Translations under genes and position numbers: made by a program
Notes under the pieces: model-generated
Seen by the model: only the letters and a program-made list of their open reading frames with translations
What the model was told of the DNA's origin: nothing
The model's database searches: none
Assembly (NCBI RefSeq): GCF_009653635.1
Contig: NZ_PPFD01000006.1
Coordinates: 62,001-126,000, forward strand
Reading direction: 5' to 3'
From: Endozoicomonas sp. OPT23
GTDB lineage: Bacteria; Pseudomonadota; Gammaproteobacteria; Pseudomonadales; Endozoicomonadaceae
DNA length: 64,000 bases
In this document: piece by piece, positions 1 through 9,474 of the stretch
Position numbering within the stretch: position 1 is the first letter of the stretch
How the letters are laid out: every line of letters begins with the position of its first letter

Positions 1-426
1 AGTGCAGTAGCCCATAACTTTCTCAACGCCTGCACGGTTGTACCATGATCGGTCAAACAGGACGATTTCACCGGATGTTGGCAAGTGCTGAACATAACGT
101 TGGAAGTACCACTGCCCCAGCTCTCTGTCAGAAGGTTTTTCCAGAGCAACGACCCTCGCGCCACGGGGATTAAGATGCTCGGTCATGCGTTTGATAGTAC
201 CACCTTTACCGGCTGCATCCCGGCCTTCAAAGATAATGACAACTTTCTTGCCTTTCTCTTTAACCCAGTTTTGCATCTTCACCAGTTCTATCTGTAACAG
301 TCGCTTTTCTGCTTCGTATTCCTGACGTTTTAGTTTTGGTAAGCCGGTGGCTTCAATAATTTTTCTAGCACTCTTTTCCTTTTTAGCAGCGCTAATTTTG
401 GGTGACTGATCTGCAATAATGCCCAT
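1..426 (-). CDS. ppk2: Polyphosphate kinase 2 (PPK2), N-terminal part, cut by window edge
   Basis: This is the first 142 codons of a leftward gene that runs off the window. PPK2 enzymes phosphorylate nucleotides using inorganic polyphosphate. The visible protein has the P-loop [11 protein letters not shown], then the conserved [15 protein letters not shown] stretch and [15 protein letters not shown], all typical of the PPK2 fold. The ATG at 424-426 is preceded by a strong GGAGG ribosome binding site, which fixes the start. The N-terminus before the P-loop is a short basic, helical extension. The PPK2 subclass (which nucleotides it prefers) cannot be decided without the C-terminal part. The family call is firm. 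Confidence 0.93.
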   Translation of the reverse strand, partial: MGIIADQSPKISAAKKEKSARKIIEATGLPKLKRQEYEAEKRLLQIELVKMQNWVKEKGKKVVIIFEGRDAAGKGGTIKRMTEHLNPRGARVVALEKPSDRELGQWYFQRYVQHLPTSGEIVLFDRSWYNRAGVEKVMGYCT

Positions 427-617
427 GCTTTCCTCCATGATGGTTCATTTATTTTTATTGTTGTGATCAGTCTATCTTCATACTCCTTTCTTGATATTGA
501 TGGTAGTCAATATTGCCACCTTTGATGGTACGTAGATGCCACATAATAAATTGCTTTTTCAGTAATACGGACTATCTATAACTAGCGAATTCTGATTTTG
601 AAGACAGGAGGCTGAGT

Positions 618-1370
618 ATGAAAAGAATACAGATTGTTAAGGTTATTGCTGGTGCAATTGTCACTTTGACTGTTCAGTCATCACTGGCTGATACTCTTTG
701 CTGGAAGCCAAGCAGCAGTATAAGCTCCTATCGAGATGACTGCTGGTTTTATCATTCAGAGCCTGACAGTCATGAAAATACTTTCCGTGGTTATGTTACG
801 GAGAAAGGTGAGTGTCAAAGTTACCTTAGAAATAATCTGGCTGAAAAAAGATTCTATTGGCTAAATGCTGATGAAGAAGGCTTTCAGCGCATTCCGGTCG
901 GTGTTGAAGAGTACAGTGCAATTAATGCCATTCCGTACTGCCCTGGCATACAGAATAAGAAAGGCCTGTTAACCATGAACTCATTCACAGAAAATGAAGT
1001 TCTGTGTAAAGCTGAAATTTCAACAGTAAAGAAAAAGACGGCCTTGGGCTTTCAGGATGATGAAGGCTTTTGTAGTAATTTAACGGGTGCCGTATATCAG
1101 TTTGTTAAAGAGACAAATATAGTGACCGTACCTGGAGGTGGTTGGGCATGCACAACGAAAGAATGCCTTAAAGGTAATCTGGGCAAACTTTCGGGGGAAA
1201 AACATGGGCAACAAGTGCGGAAACAGATGGAAATCCAGAAAAAACGCTATGGCTCCAAGGATAAACATGGTTTCTGGATGTTAGGTAATTATGCCAATCC
1301 AAAAAATGATGGTGATGGTAACTATCTGTTTGAAAATATAAATCATATCGATAGTGACAGAGAGTACTAA
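618..1370 (+). CDS. Secreted Cys-rich protein of unknown function
   Basis: I do not recognise this 250-residue protein. It begins with a convincing Sec signal peptide: basic MKR, a hydrophobic stretch to about residue 22, and an SLA|D-type cleavage site near residue 24. The mature part holds eight cysteines, an even number that would suit disulphides in the periplasm or outside the cell. The last third is Lys/Gly/Asn-rich and hydrophilic with no membrane segment. An AGGAGG ribosome binding site lies just before the ATG. It is transcribed divergently from ppk2 and converges on nudC with a shared terminator, so it is a single-gene unit. No motif points to an enzyme. Confidence 0.75.
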   Translation: MKRIQIVKVIAGAIVTLTVQSSLADTLCWKPSSSISSYRDDCWFYHSEPDSHENTFRGYVTEKGECQSYLRNNLAEKRFYWLNADEEGFQRIPVGVEEYSAINAIPYCPGIQNKKGLLTMNSFTENEVLCKAEISTVKKKTALGFQDDEGFCSNLTGAVYQFVKETNIVTVPGGGWACTTKECLKGNLGKLSGEKHGQQVRKQMEIQKKRYGSKDKHGFWMLGNYANPKNDGDGNYLFENINHIDSDREY

Positions 1371-1376
1371 ATACCT

Positions 1377-1411
1377 AATGGAAAGAGCCATATAATCTGG
1401 CTCTTTCCATT
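1377..1411. terminator. Bidirectional terminator between the secreted-protein gene and nudC
   Basis: A perfect 13-bp inverted repeat, AATGGAAAGAGCC and GGCTCTTTCCATT, encloses a 9-nt loop. It lies between the stop codons of two converging genes, so it can serve both directions, although the U-tracts are short. Confidence 0.75.
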
Positions 1412-1412
1412 A

Positions 1413-2201
1413 TTACAATGCGATATCAATCAATCTTCTTGCAATAGTAAAAGCAGGTGGAATTTCCGGCATCTCATCAGCCTTAAACCAGCCACCAGCC
1501 GATAACTCCTTTTCTTCCAGCACTATCTCACCAGATTCATATTCAGCATGAAACCCCAGCATTAATGAATGAGGGAAAGGCCAGCTCTGGCTGAAATGAT
1601 ACTCCACGTTTTTTACCTTGATGCCTGTCTCTTCAAGAACTTCGCGATATACCGCTTCTTCTGCAGTTTCACCTGGCTCCATAAAACCAGCCACAGTGGT
1701 GAAAACAGGATTCTGGCGAAGGTGCTTCTGGTGCTGAACGAGTAGTAACTCATTGCCCCGTTTCACCAGAACAATAATACAGGGAGAGATTCTTGGGTAA
1801 TAGCTGACCTCACAGGAGGTGCAGAGCATTGCCCATTCATGGGCTGTTTTTTCTGTAGCAGAGCCACAACGACCACAAAAGGCATGTTCCTTCTCTGCCC
1901 TCAACAACTGTGTTGCGTGACTGTATAGATTCGATTCAGGTTCAGTGCTACTGGCCAGAAAATCTCTGGCTTCAAGGATAGAACCGCTGTGCAGACTGCT
2001 GACTCTGCCAACGATAATGGTCTTTCCCTGAAACTCTCCAACCGGGTAAAGCAGCTCTGCAGAATCTGGTAGTTCTGACTTCTTCCATAACAATTGCTTT
2101 GCCGCAGGTGCAACCTGCGAGTCATGGAGTAGAAAAAAACGACAATTGTCTGTATTTTCCGGCATAGCTTGACGGCCGGTATAGGCTCGATAGTGTTCCA
2201 T
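1413..2201 (-). CDS. nudC: NADH pyrophosphatase / NAD-cap hydrolase NudC
   Basis: NudC hydrolyses NAD(H) to NMN(H) and AMP and removes NAD caps from RNA. The 262-residue protein shows the full family architecture: an N-terminal domain, a zinc ribbon with Cys109, Cys112, Cys127 and Cys130, and a Nudix box from Gly172 to Ile194 with the REVLEETG core. The NudC hallmark SQSWPFPHS follows at residues 204-212. Its length is close to that of E. coli NudC (257). An ATG at codon 13 is an alternative start. It is divergent from nhaB and convergent with the upstream secreted-protein gene. Confidence 0.96.
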   Translation of the reverse strand: MEHYRAYTGRQAMPENTDNCRFFLLHDSQVAPAAKQLLWKKSELPDSAELLYPVGEFQGKTIIVGRVSSLHSGSILEARDFLASSTEPESNLYSHATQLLRAEKEHAFCGRCGSATEKTAHEWAMLCTSCEVSYYPRISPCIIVLVKRGNELLLVQHQKHLRQNPVFTTVAGFMEPGETAEEAVYREVLEETGIKVKNVEYHFSQSWPFPHSLMLGFHAEYESGEIVLEEKELSAGGWFKADEMPEIPPAFTIARRLIDIAL

Positions 2202-2335
2202 AGATCAATAAAAACTATAAAGATTAAGTGTAAAGTGCAGTCTTCCACAGTATCACACATGCTCATTGGATAAACTGGTGTTTGCAACTTAGATACATAT
2301 AATGGCATCTCCCTAAGGATCTGATAATTAACACA

Positions 2336-3838
2336 ATGGCTTCAACATACCTGACAGCCCTGGGAAAAAACTTCCTGGGCAACACCGCAAGTTGGTATAA
2401 ACAGGCAATCCTGTTCTTTCTGGTGTTAAACCCTGTATTGGTCTGGCTTGCCGGACCTGTTGTAACAAGCTGGGTACTAGTGGCCGAGTTTATTTTTACA
2501 TTAGCGATGGCGCTGAAATGCTATCCACTCCAACCTGGCGGCTTGCTTGTTATTGAGGCAATAGCGCTGGGCCTGACGGATGTAGAGAGTTTGAAAGTTG
2601 AGGTATACAACAACTTTCCGGTAATTCTGCTGCTGATGTTTATGGTGGCGGGCATCTACTTTATGAAAGGGCTGCTACTCTACACTTTCACCCGTCTGCT
2701 GATTAATGTTCGCTCCAAAACGATTCTTTCCCTGCTCTTCTGTATCGTTTCTGCCGTTCTCTCTGCATTCCTTGATGCTTTAACGGTGACTGCCGTTCTG
2801 ATCAGTGTCTGTGTCGGCTTCTATTCTGTGTACCACCGCTTTGCCTCTGGTCAGAAGCTTGATCACAGCGGTCATGATCATCATGGCGATCAGCAGGTAC
2901 AGGAAACTCATCGTGAAGAACTGGATGAGTTTCGTGCCTTTCTTCGCAGTTTGCTGATGCACAGTGCCGTGGGTACGGCTCTGGGTGGTGTTTGCACGCT
3001 GGTCGGTGAACCACAGAATCTTCTGATTGCTGAGCGAGCAGGCTGGACCTTCAATGAGTTCTTCCTGATGATGGCGCCAGTGACCATGCCGGTACTGGCC
3101 GCAGGTTTGATGACTTGTGTACTGTTGGAAAAACTCAAGATTCTTGGTTACGGTGCGCAACTCCCTGAACGCGTACGCGATGTCCTGAAAGAGTCCAGTG
3201 ACCATGAAGATAAACATCGAACGGATCGCGAGCGTGCTGCTCTGGGCGTACAACTGTTTGTTGCCTTCATTCTGATTGCGTCGCTGTCGCTTCATCTGGC
3301 AGAAGTGGGCTTTATTGGCCTGATGGTTATCATCCTGATCACCTCCTTCACCGGCATTATTGAAGAACATCAACTGGGCAAGGCGTTTGAAGAAGCCATG
3401 CCGTTTACCGCGCTGTTAGTTGTGTTCTTTGGCGTAGTAGCGGTGATTCACGACCAGCACCTGTTCAGCCCGATCATTGCCCAGGTTCTTGCCATGGAAG
3501 AGCAGGCCCAGATAGGTATGTTCTTTATTGCCAACGGTGTGTTGTCGATGATCAGTGATAATGTGTTTGTTGCCACCATTTACATCAATGAAGTAAAAGC
3601 TGCGCTGGACGCTGGTCAGATCAGTCGTGAGCACTTTGAGAAACTGGCTGTTGCGATTAACACGGGTACTAACTTGCCGAGTATTGCTACCCCCAACGGT
3701 CAGGCTGCTTTCCTGTTCCTGCTGACATCGACACTGGCACCGCTGGTAAGACTTTCTTACGGGCGAATGGTGATTATGGCCCTGCCCTACACCATCGTGT
3801 TGAGCCTGGTTGGTTATTTAACAGTGAGCGCTATCTGA
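2336..3838 (+). CDS. nhaB: Na+/H+ antiporter NhaB
   Basis: NhaB is an inner-membrane antiporter that exports Na+ in exchange for protons. The 500-residue protein has about a dozen hydrophobic segments and the family N-terminus ([15 protein letters not shown]). It also has conserved polar membrane stretches such as [14 protein letters not shown] and [20 protein letters not shown] cytoplasmic loop near residues 175-190 is rich in His and Asp ([10 protein letters not shown]), an unusual touch that could bind metal or sense pH. It stands alone and ends at a strong terminator. Sodium export is expected for a marine or host-associated organism. Confidence 0.96.
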   Translation: MASTYLTALGKNFLGNTASWYKQAILFFLVLNPVLVWLAGPVVTSWVLVAEFIFTLAMALKCYPLQPGGLLVIEAIALGLTDVESLKVEVYNNFPVILLLMFMVAGIYFMKGLLLYTFTRLLINVRSKTILSLLFCIVSAVLSAFLDALTVTAVLISVCVGFYSVYHRFASGQKLDHSGHDHHGDQQVQETHREELDEFRAFLRSLLMHSAVGTALGGVCTLVGEPQNLLIAERAGWTFNEFFLMMAPVTMPVLAAGLMTCVLLEKLKILGYGAQLPERVRDVLKESSDHEDKHRTDRERAALGVQLFVAFILIASLSLHLAEVGFIGLMVIILITSFTGIIEEHQLGKAFEEAMPFTALLVVFFGVVAVIHDQHLFSPIIAQVLAMEEQAQIGMFFIANGVLSMISDNVFVATIYINEVKAALDAGQISREHFEKLAVAINTGTNLPSIATPNGQAAFLFLLTSTLAPLVRLSYGRMVIMALPYTIVLSLVGYLTVSAI

Positions 3839-3864
3839 TTTAGCAGCCAGTAAGCCTAAGAAAT

Positions 3865-3902
3865 AAAAAAGGGAGTCGCTGTTCAGCAGGCTCCCTTTTT
3901 TA
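3865..3902. terminator. Rho-independent terminator after nhaB, usable in both directions
   Basis: AAAAAAGGGAG pairs with CTCCCTTTTTT, with a smaller GCTG/CAGC helix inside the loop. The A-run and T-run on the two flanks make it suitable for nhaB and for the converging dnaQ operon. Confidence 0.85.
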
Positions 3903-3943
3903 TGATTTTATTTTAAATTTTTATGGCAGTTACAACAGCTCAA

Positions 3944-4630
3944 TCACCAGAGTTCCTGGCCAATCTTTTCCAGCTTTTCCTTATGAAGCTTTAACTCTTC
4001 TTCTGACGCTTTTAATACCGTCAGGGCTGCTCTGTCAGTTGGCAGGCGACGAATTGTTGCAGCATCCCCCTCCTGATTTTCGCCTAAACCACCCAGTATA
4101 AGTGCTGTCTGGCCGCCGGTCATGGCCAGATAAACATCGGCTAGGATTTGGGCATCGAGTAACGCGCCGTGGAATGTACGAGACGAGTTATCGATGAAGT
4201 AACGTTTACAGAGAGCGTCGAGATTGTTCTTCTGACCCGGGTGTTTTTTTCTGGCTATGGCCAGAGAGTCAGTTACTGAACAGTAGTCTTCTACTTTACC
4301 CAGACCGGCATTGAGCCACTTCAGCTCATGATCCAGAAAGTTGATATCAAAGTTGGAGTTATGAGCGATCATCTCCGAATCTTTGACAAAATCCAGGAAG
4401 TCACGGGCCACAGCAGAGAACAGGGGTTTGTCCTGAACAAATTCATTGGTGATGCCGTGAATCCTGATAACCTCTTCATCCATGGTCCGTTCAGGATTGA
4501 TGTACACATGGAAGGTGTTACCAGTGGGTTTACGGTCGATTAATTCGACACAGCCGATCTCGACAATTCGGTGCCCCTGCGATGGGTCGATACCGGTGGT
4601 TTCGGTATCCATTATGATCTGGCGACTCAT
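3944..4630 (-). CDS. dnaQ: DNA polymerase III epsilon subunit (3'-5' proofreading exonuclease)
   Basis: DnaQ proofreads the replicative polymerase as part of the Pol III core. The 228-residue protein has the three DEDDh exonuclease motifs in order: Exo I with Asp8 and Glu10 (MDTETTG), Exo II ([11 protein letters not shown]) and Exo III with the catalytic His and Asp (FHGALLDAQ). The C-terminal tail after about residue 185 would bind the alpha subunit. Its ATG overlaps the rnhA stop codon (ATGA), so the two genes are translationally coupled. In E. coli rnhA and dnaQ are divergent neighbours. Here they run in the same direction, as in several other gammaproteobacteria. Confidence 0.96.
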   Translation of the reverse strand: MSRQIIMDTETTGIDPSQGHRIVEIGCVELIDRKPTGNTFHVYINPERTMDEEVIRIHGITNEFVQDKPLFSAVARDFLDFVKDSEMIAHNSNFDINFLDHELKWLNAGLGKVEDYCSVTDSLAIARKKHPGQKNNLDALCKRYFIDNSSRTFHGALLDAQILADVYLAMTGGQTALILGGLGENQEGDAATIRRLPTDRAALTVLKASEEELKLHKEKLEKIGQELW

Positions 4631-5079
4631 GCTGATTTACCCTTTATGATGTCTTCTGCGCCTTTGCAGGCAAGCTCATCGGCCATTTCATTCTCACGAT
4701 GACCGGCATGCCCTTTCACCCAGCACCACTCAATCTGGTGGCGCTGGTTCTGATCATCCAGACGCTGCCATAGATCCTGATTTTTGACGGGTTTGCCTGC
4801 AGCTGTTTTCCACTGTTTCCTTTTCCAGCCAGTGATCCACTCAGTAATGCCTTTTCTGACGTACTGGGAGTCAGTGGTCAATCTGACCTCACAGTCCCGG
4901 GTCAGAGTCTCCAGCCCTACAATGGCAGCCATCAGTTCCATACGATTATTCGTGGTGTTATCTTCACCACCATAGAGACCTTTTTCTGCAGTGCCGTATC
5001 TAAGAACCACACCCCAGCCACCAGGGCCTGGATTGCCTTTACAGGCGCCGTCAGTAAAAAGCTCAACGAGCTTGCTCAA
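4627..5079 (-). CDS. rnhA: Ribonuclease HI
   Basis: RNase HI cleaves the RNA strand of RNA-DNA hybrids, removing R-loops and primers. I chose the TTG at 5077-5079 as start, giving 150 residues. With this start the catalytic residues fall at Asp10, Glu48, Asp70, His124 and Asp134, the same numbers as in E. coli RNase HI. The frame stays open for 52 more codons upstream, but that part lies inside the preceding methyltransferase gene and is not RNase H. The TTG overlaps the methyltransferase stop (TTGA), and the rnhA stop overlaps dnaQ, so three genes are chained by overlaps. Confidence 0.95.
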   Translation of the reverse strand: MSKLVELFTDGACKGNPGPGGWGVVLRYGTAEKGLYGGEDNTTNNRMELMAAIVGLETLTRDCEVRLTTDSQYVRKGITEWITGWKRKQWKTAAGKPVKNQDLWQRLDDQNQRHQIEWCWVKGHAGHRENEMADELACKGAEDIIKGKSA

Positions 5080-5906
5080 TGGTTTTCTCTCACTCTGCTG
5101 GACCCTGCAATAGGTTGATGGACCAATGGCTGGTTCATTCCCTTCCAGGATGATTTGATTGGTGTCATGCCGGGGGTTTCCCGAGTGGCGACAATAATAT
5201 AGAAGCTGCCAAAAGGAAGAAACCAGCGACTGCACTGCTTTTCCAGTAAGTCAGAACGTTTCTTTTTCATTAGCCGGTTGAGCGGAAACAGGTACGCACT
5301 CTGATGGATTTTTTCGACACGAAAACCCAGCAATGTCAGCCAGTCTTTCATGCGTCGGCTGCTGATGCAGTGAATACCCTGAAAGCGTCGTCTGGCTTTG
5401 GAGGAGAAAAGTCTGGTCAACTGATAGAGGCTCCAGGGGTTGAAGCCAACGACGATCATTTTGCCACCAGGGATAATAGTATTACCGGCTTCGCTCAGTA
5501 ATCGGTGTGGTCTGTCCGATGTCTCAATCAGATGGTGAAGCAGAACCAGATCAAGGCTGGCGGGTTTTACCGGCCATTGAAAACAATCCAGAGCCAGTTG
5601 GGATGTTTGCCGGTTTTCAGGGCTGGTCGAAAAACGAAAATTACGGCTGACCTGAGAATCTGCCAACAGTTGAAATTCTGATGATACAGACAGCTCTACG
5701 GCATGGTAGCCAAATATATAATTCAGCTCCTGATTAATAATCCGCTTTTCTGACTCAAGGAGGTACTGGCCGGCGCCAGTAGCCAGCCACTCTGATATGT
5801 TCTGTAACCGTTGACTCGTTTCTGGTCGAGAGGACTTATTCAACCAGAACATCTTTAGCCAGAGCATCGTGCTTTTCCATAAACCCAACGAATTCCCACC
5901 TTTCAA
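5076..5906 (-). CDS. yafS: SAM-dependent methyltransferase, YafS-like
   Basis: This 276-residue protein resembles the class I SAM methyltransferase YafS that sits between gloB and rnhA in E. coli. Visible features are the acidic/hydrophobic core [14 protein letters not shown], the loop [16 protein letters not shown], which is characteristic of this group, and a C-terminal GFRVEKI strand. The glycine-rich SAM loop is degenerate, with no clear GxGxG. The substrate is unknown. It leads an overlapping yafS-rnhA-dnaQ operon and is divergent from gloB across about 0.2 kb. The C-terminal 40 residues are basic and poorly conserved. Confidence 0.8.
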   Translation of the reverse strand: MKGGNSLGLWKSTMLWLKMFWLNKSSRPETSQRLQNISEWLATGAGQYLLESEKRIINQELNYIFGYHAVELSVSSEFQLLADSQVSRNFRFSTSPENRQTSQLALDCFQWPVKPASLDLVLLHHLIETSDRPHRLLSEAGNTIIPGGKMIVVGFNPWSLYQLTRLFSSKARRRFQGIHCISSRRMKDWLTLLGFRVEKIHQSAYLFPLNRLMKKKRSDLLEKQCSRWFLPFGSFYIIVATRETPGMTPIKSSWKGMNQPLVHQPIAGSSRVRENH

Positions 5907-6144
5907 TTAAACACAGCTTATAAGTGTGCAGACACACGTAATTGAATGCTTATGTCTTTGTACTTAACTACTGTGTTTGATCTTTCTGTTTACCATGCCA
6001 TTTACATAGTATCGCCGAGGCTGTTTTGCAACCAGTCAAATTTTTCCTTTTATCATTCATTGTGGGCAAAGCCAATGAGTTATCAGAACTAAACAGGTAC
6101 ACTCATGGTCAAATCGAGTGACTATGGAATTAAAAAAACTAAAT

Positions 6145-6927
6145 ATGATTAATGTTTTTCCTATCCCTGCCTTTGAGGATAATTATATTTGGTGCCTTCA
6201 GGAGAGTTCAGGTACTGATTGTCTGGTTGTTGACCCTGGTGATGCAAGTGTTGTCATTGACTGTCTGAATGAACGCCAGCTGACCTTGAAAGGCATTCTG
6301 GTTACTCATCACCACTGGGATCACACCAATGGTGTCGAGGAGTTGTTACAACATTGCAGTGTTCCGGTCTATGGACCGCATAATGCTGAAATAAAACTAG
6401 TGTCCCATCGCGTAGGTGATAAGGATAAAATCAAGCTGTTGGACACTGAGTTTGAGGTGATAACGACTCCGGGGCATACCCTTGACCATATCTGCTATAT
6501 TGCAGAACCGAATACTGATTCTCCATTTCTTTTTTGTGGAGATACTTTGTTTTCAGCAGGCTGTGGGCGACTGTTTGAAGGTGAACCAGAACAAATGTTC
6601 AATTCACTCAACAAGCTCAAGCAACTTCCGCCACAAACCAGAATCTATTGCACCCATGAATACACTGCGGCGAATGTCCGTTTTGCGTTGGCAGTAGAAC
6701 CTGAAAACCATACTCTTGTTCAATACGCTGAAGAAGTTGCAATAGCCAGAGCAGAAGGCAGAGAAACGCTGCCCGTATTAATGGCTCAACAACTAGAAGT
6801 AAACCCTTTCCTAAGGACGGATAAGACCAGTGTTATAGAGGCTGTCATCAGGAAAAATGGCGATGGTGTTTATAGCGGTGCTGATGTTTTAAGGGTAATT
6901 CGCCAATGGAAGGATAATTTTCAGTGA
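6145..6927 (+). CDS. gloB: Hydroxyacylglutathione hydrolase (glyoxalase II)
   Basis: GloB hydrolyses S-lactoylglutathione to D-lactate and glutathione, completing methylglyoxal detoxification. The metallo-beta-lactamase zinc motif THHHWDH is followed by GHTLDHICY, the metal-bridging Asp in FCGDTLFSAGCGR, and YCTHEYTAANVRFA near the C-terminus. I start at the ATG giving MINVFPIPAFEDNYIW because this matches the family N-terminus. In-frame GTG (6118) and ATG (6124) are possible and the ribosome binding site does not decide. Its stop overlaps the GTG of mltD, suggesting a two-gene unit. Confidence 0.95.
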   Translation: MINVFPIPAFEDNYIWCLQESSGTDCLVVDPGDASVVIDCLNERQLTLKGILVTHHHWDHTNGVEELLQHCSVPVYGPHNAEIKLVSHRVGDKDKIKLLDTEFEVITTPGHTLDHICYIAEPNTDSPFLFCGDTLFSAGCGRLFEGEPEQMFNSLNKLKQLPPQTRIYCTHEYTAANVRFALAVEPENHTLVQYAEEVAIARAEGRETLPVLMAQQLEVNPFLRTDKTSVIEAVIRKNGDGVYSGADVLRVIRQWKDNFQ

Positions 6928-8603
6928 TGTTAGAATGTCCGTCCCAGCGAATAACCAGAAAGCCGCCTATGCCTGAAGCAGTTGATCGTAATATGACTAC
7001 TCAACCTGATCGACCGAGTGTTGAAACCAAGCTGTTGACCAGAGTGATTGGTGTTACCACCATGGCATTAGTCCTTTCCGGCTGCCAGAGCCTCACCCTG
7101 CAGGATGCTCAGAAACCGGCACCAGAAATGGTGACTGAAAAAGTGATTCCTGTTGAGCCTGTTGATTCATCAAGAATTGAACAGAAGGTTGAAGAAACAG
7201 AGCAGGAGGTTCCCGTAACCGATCTCTGGGTCAGAACACGCCAGGGTCTTGGCCTTAATCTTGATAATAATGATCAGAGAATTCTGGCCGAGTTGCGTTG
7301 GTATCGTAACAATCAGACGTTTTTTGATCGCGTCACTGAGCGAGCTTCCCCTTACCTGTACTTCATCATTCAGGAAGCGGAAAAAAGAGATGTGCCGCTC
7401 GAGTTAGCTCTGTTGCCTGTGGTAGAGAGTACCTACGACCCATTCGCTTATTCCCATGCGGGCGCTTCAGGTCTCTGGCAGTTTATGCCCGCTACTGGTG
7501 AGCATTATGGTCTTAAACAGAACTGGTGGTACGACGGTCGCCGGGACATTGTGGCGGCAACCCGTGCAGCGCTTGATTATCTGGTCAATCTGAACAAAAT
7601 GTTCAATGACTGGGAGCTGGCACTGGCTGCCTTTAACTCTGGTCCGGGCCGTGTACTCGGCGCAGTAAAGAAAAATAGAAAGCTCAAGAAACCGACTGAT
7701 TTTTGGGCGCTGGATCTTCCCAAAGAAACAACCGCCTATGTTCCCAAGCTGGTGGCACTTGGCAAGATCATTAGAAATCCGGAAAAATTCGGTGTCAAAC
7801 TGAAGCCTGTTATCAACAAACCCTATTTTGCCAAGGTAAAAACCGATGGTCAGCTGGATATGGCAAAAGCAGCCAGACTTTCTACTGTGCCTCTGGATAA
7901 GCTTTATAAGCTGAATCCAGGTATTAATCGCTGGTCCACGCCACCTTCCGGCCCGCATTATCTGCTGGTTCCCATTGCTAAAGCGCAAGGTTTTCGAACT
8001 CAGCTGGCTGAGCTACCTATGGAAAAACGCCTGCAGTGGCGTCGTTATTCGGTAGAGTCCGGTGACAGTTTGCTCAGAATCGCTAATAACTTCCGCACTC
8101 AGGTAAAACTGATCAAGGAAGTGAACAAGCTCGACAGCAATATCATTCGTATTGGTCAGAACCTGTTGATACCGGTTCCTGCCAGGAATCGCGAAGAGTA
8201 TTCCCTGACCAGTAACCAGCGCCGTATCACCCGGCAGAGTCGCAAAGTCAGTGGTCGTCATCGAATGAAATATCAGGTTCAGTCGGGTGACAGTTTCTGG
8301 ACTATCGCACGGAAGTACAATACGGGTGTGAACGAGCTGGCTCGCTGGAACAACCTGTCTCCAAGGGATATGTTGAAAATTGGTCAGAAGCTGGTGGTCT
8401 GGACAAAAACGGCAGCAACTAAAGACAGTGTGGTGAGAAAAGTTCGTTATAAGGTGCGTGAAGGTGATTCGCTGGCGCGTATTGCGGATAAATTTAATGT
8501 TAATGTCGGACAGCTGAAAGTCTGGAACAGTTTTGACAGTAAATACATTCATCCAGGTCAGATGATTACACTCTTTGTAGACGTTACTCGCTCAAGTCGT
8601 TAA
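6924..8603 (+). CDS. mltD: Membrane-bound lytic murein transglycosylase D with three LysM domains
   Basis: MltD cleaves peptidoglycan glycan strands to give 1,6-anhydromuramyl products. The 559-residue protein has a lipobox LSGC (Cys54) after a hydrophobic stretch. A lytic transglycosylase domain with catalytic Glu168 (PVVESTYDP) and ASGLWQFMPATG follows. Three LysM repeats lie at about 375-417, 450-493 and 509-552. The first possible start is a GTG overlapping the gloB stop, with GGAAGGA upstream. An ATG at 6993 would give a more usual lipoprotein signal length, so the start is uncertain. MltD proteins I know carry a variable number of LysM units. Confidence 0.95.
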   Translation: MMLECPSQRITRKPPMPEAVDRNMTTQPDRPSVETKLLTRVIGVTTMALVLSGCQSLTLQDAQKPAPEMVTEKVIPVEPVDSSRIEQKVEETEQEVPVTDLWVRTRQGLGLNLDNNDQRILAELRWYRNNQTFFDRVTERASPYLYFIIQEAEKRDVPLELALLPVVESTYDPFAYSHAGASGLWQFMPATGEHYGLKQNWWYDGRRDIVAATRAALDYLVNLNKMFNDWELALAAFNSGPGRVLGAVKKNRKLKKPTDFWALDLPKETTAYVPKLVALGKIIRNPEKFGVKLKPVINKPYFAKVKTDGQLDMAKAARLSTVPLDKLYKLNPGINRWSTPPSGPHYLLVPIAKAQGFRTQLAELPMEKRLQWRRYSVESGDSLLRIANNFRTQVKLIKEVNKLDSNIIRIGQNLLIPVPARNREEYSLTSNQRRITRQSRKVSGRHRMKYQVQSGDSFWTIARKYNTGVNELARWNNLSPRDMLKIGQKLVVWTKTAATKDSVVRKVRYKVREGDSLARIADKFNVNVGQLKVWNSFDSKYIHPGQMITLFVDVTRSSR

Positions 8604-8621
8604 GTGAGGTTTTTGATAGAG

Positions 8622-8657
8622 AGACACTTGATTACCTGAAAGGGTGACCAAGTGTCT
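8622..8657. terminator. Hairpin between mltD and the converging hydrolase gene
   Basis: AGACACTTG pairs perfectly with CAAGTGTCT across an 18-nt loop. There is no good U-tract on either side, so it may be a weak terminator or only an mRNA end stabiliser. Confidence 0.45.
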
Positions 8658-8670
8658 GGTTCTCATCACC

Positions 8671-9471
8671 TTATCTGGAAGATAGGGTTTCATTTGACAT
8701 AGAATTAACGTTAGTTTGAAGCCAGCTATCAATCTGTGACAGAAGCTCCTTCCAGCCATGCTCCCCTATTAACCAGTGACCATGGTTCTGCAATTCCTGA
8801 TAAGTTGCCCGATCGCCGTATAGTGCTGCGGCTTTTCGGCTGACTACAACCGGAATAATTCGATCCTTATCACCTGCCAGCAATAAGAGTGGGCAGCTAA
8901 CATCGTCTGTTTTGACTCTGTTACTACCTGCCAGATTCAAAAAACCGTAACCGACTTGATAAAAAACCCTTCCTGACTCACCTGTCATTTTTGGAAACTG
9001 ATTTTCGATTTCTGTCTTGGGCGCTTTATTAAACACTAAATATCTAGCTTCACGCTGGGATAGGTGAAAGACCTTTTTCCATAACCCCCATCTCAGCAGG
9101 TGCCGGACAACGCCAGGTATAACCTTTGTTCTTATAGGGAATATTTGCCCCGGTGCAGCACTATTGACCAAAACCAATCCTGAGGGAGATGTCTGGCTTG
9201 CTACCAGTTGAGCGATTAAGCCTCCAAGTGAGTGTCCGATTAATACAGGAGATTTCACATTACGAAGTTGTTTGGTAACAAACTGAACATAATCTTGTAA
9301 TTTATAAGGCTGTCTGTTCTTCACCTCTGGCTGTTCATGACCTGGCAAATCGAAACTCAGGCACTCATAGCCTCGTTTCTGGAACCATTTAATCCAGTGC
9401 AACCAAACCTGTTGTGTTGACCACATGCCATGAATAAAGACCAGCGTTGGTAATTTATTGTTCGAACTCAT
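8671..9471 (-). CDS. Alpha/beta-fold hydrolase
   Basis: This 266-residue protein has the alpha/beta hydrolase layout. It has an oxyanion-hole motif VFIHGMWST near residue 12, the nucleophile elbow GHSLGG with the catalytic Ser, an acid in LLLAGDKDRIIP, and the catalytic His in QNHGHWLIG. There is no signal peptide, so it is cytoplasmic. It starts 3 nt after the stop of the flavin monooxygenase gene, so the two are co-transcribed. Ester hydrolases often follow Baeyer-Villiger monooxygenases to open the ester or lactone product, which is a reasonable but unproven role here. Confidence 0.85.
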   Translation of the reverse strand: MSSNNKLPTLVFIHGMWSTQQVWLHWIKWFQKRGYECLSFDLPGHEQPEVKNRQPYKLQDYVQFVTKQLRNVKSPVLIGHSLGGLIAQLVASQTSPSGLVLVNSAAPGQIFPIRTKVIPGVVRHLLRWGLWKKVFHLSQREARYLVFNKAPKTEIENQFPKMTGESGRVFYQVGYGFLNLAGSNRVKTDDVSCPLLLLAGDKDRIIPVVVSRKAAALYGDRATYQELQNHGHWLIGEHGWKELLSQIDSWLQTNVNSMSNETLSSR

Positions 9472-9474
9472 ACA

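Noticed and set aside
1901-2308. Open frame overlapping nudC in another frame
   Set aside because: nudC has complete catalytic motifs over the same bases. The alternative product has no family features.
5080-5235. N-terminal extension of rnhA by 52 codons
   Set aside because: The added residues are encoded within the methyltransferase gene and precede the normal RNase HI start. The TTG at 5079 restores E. coli residue numbering.
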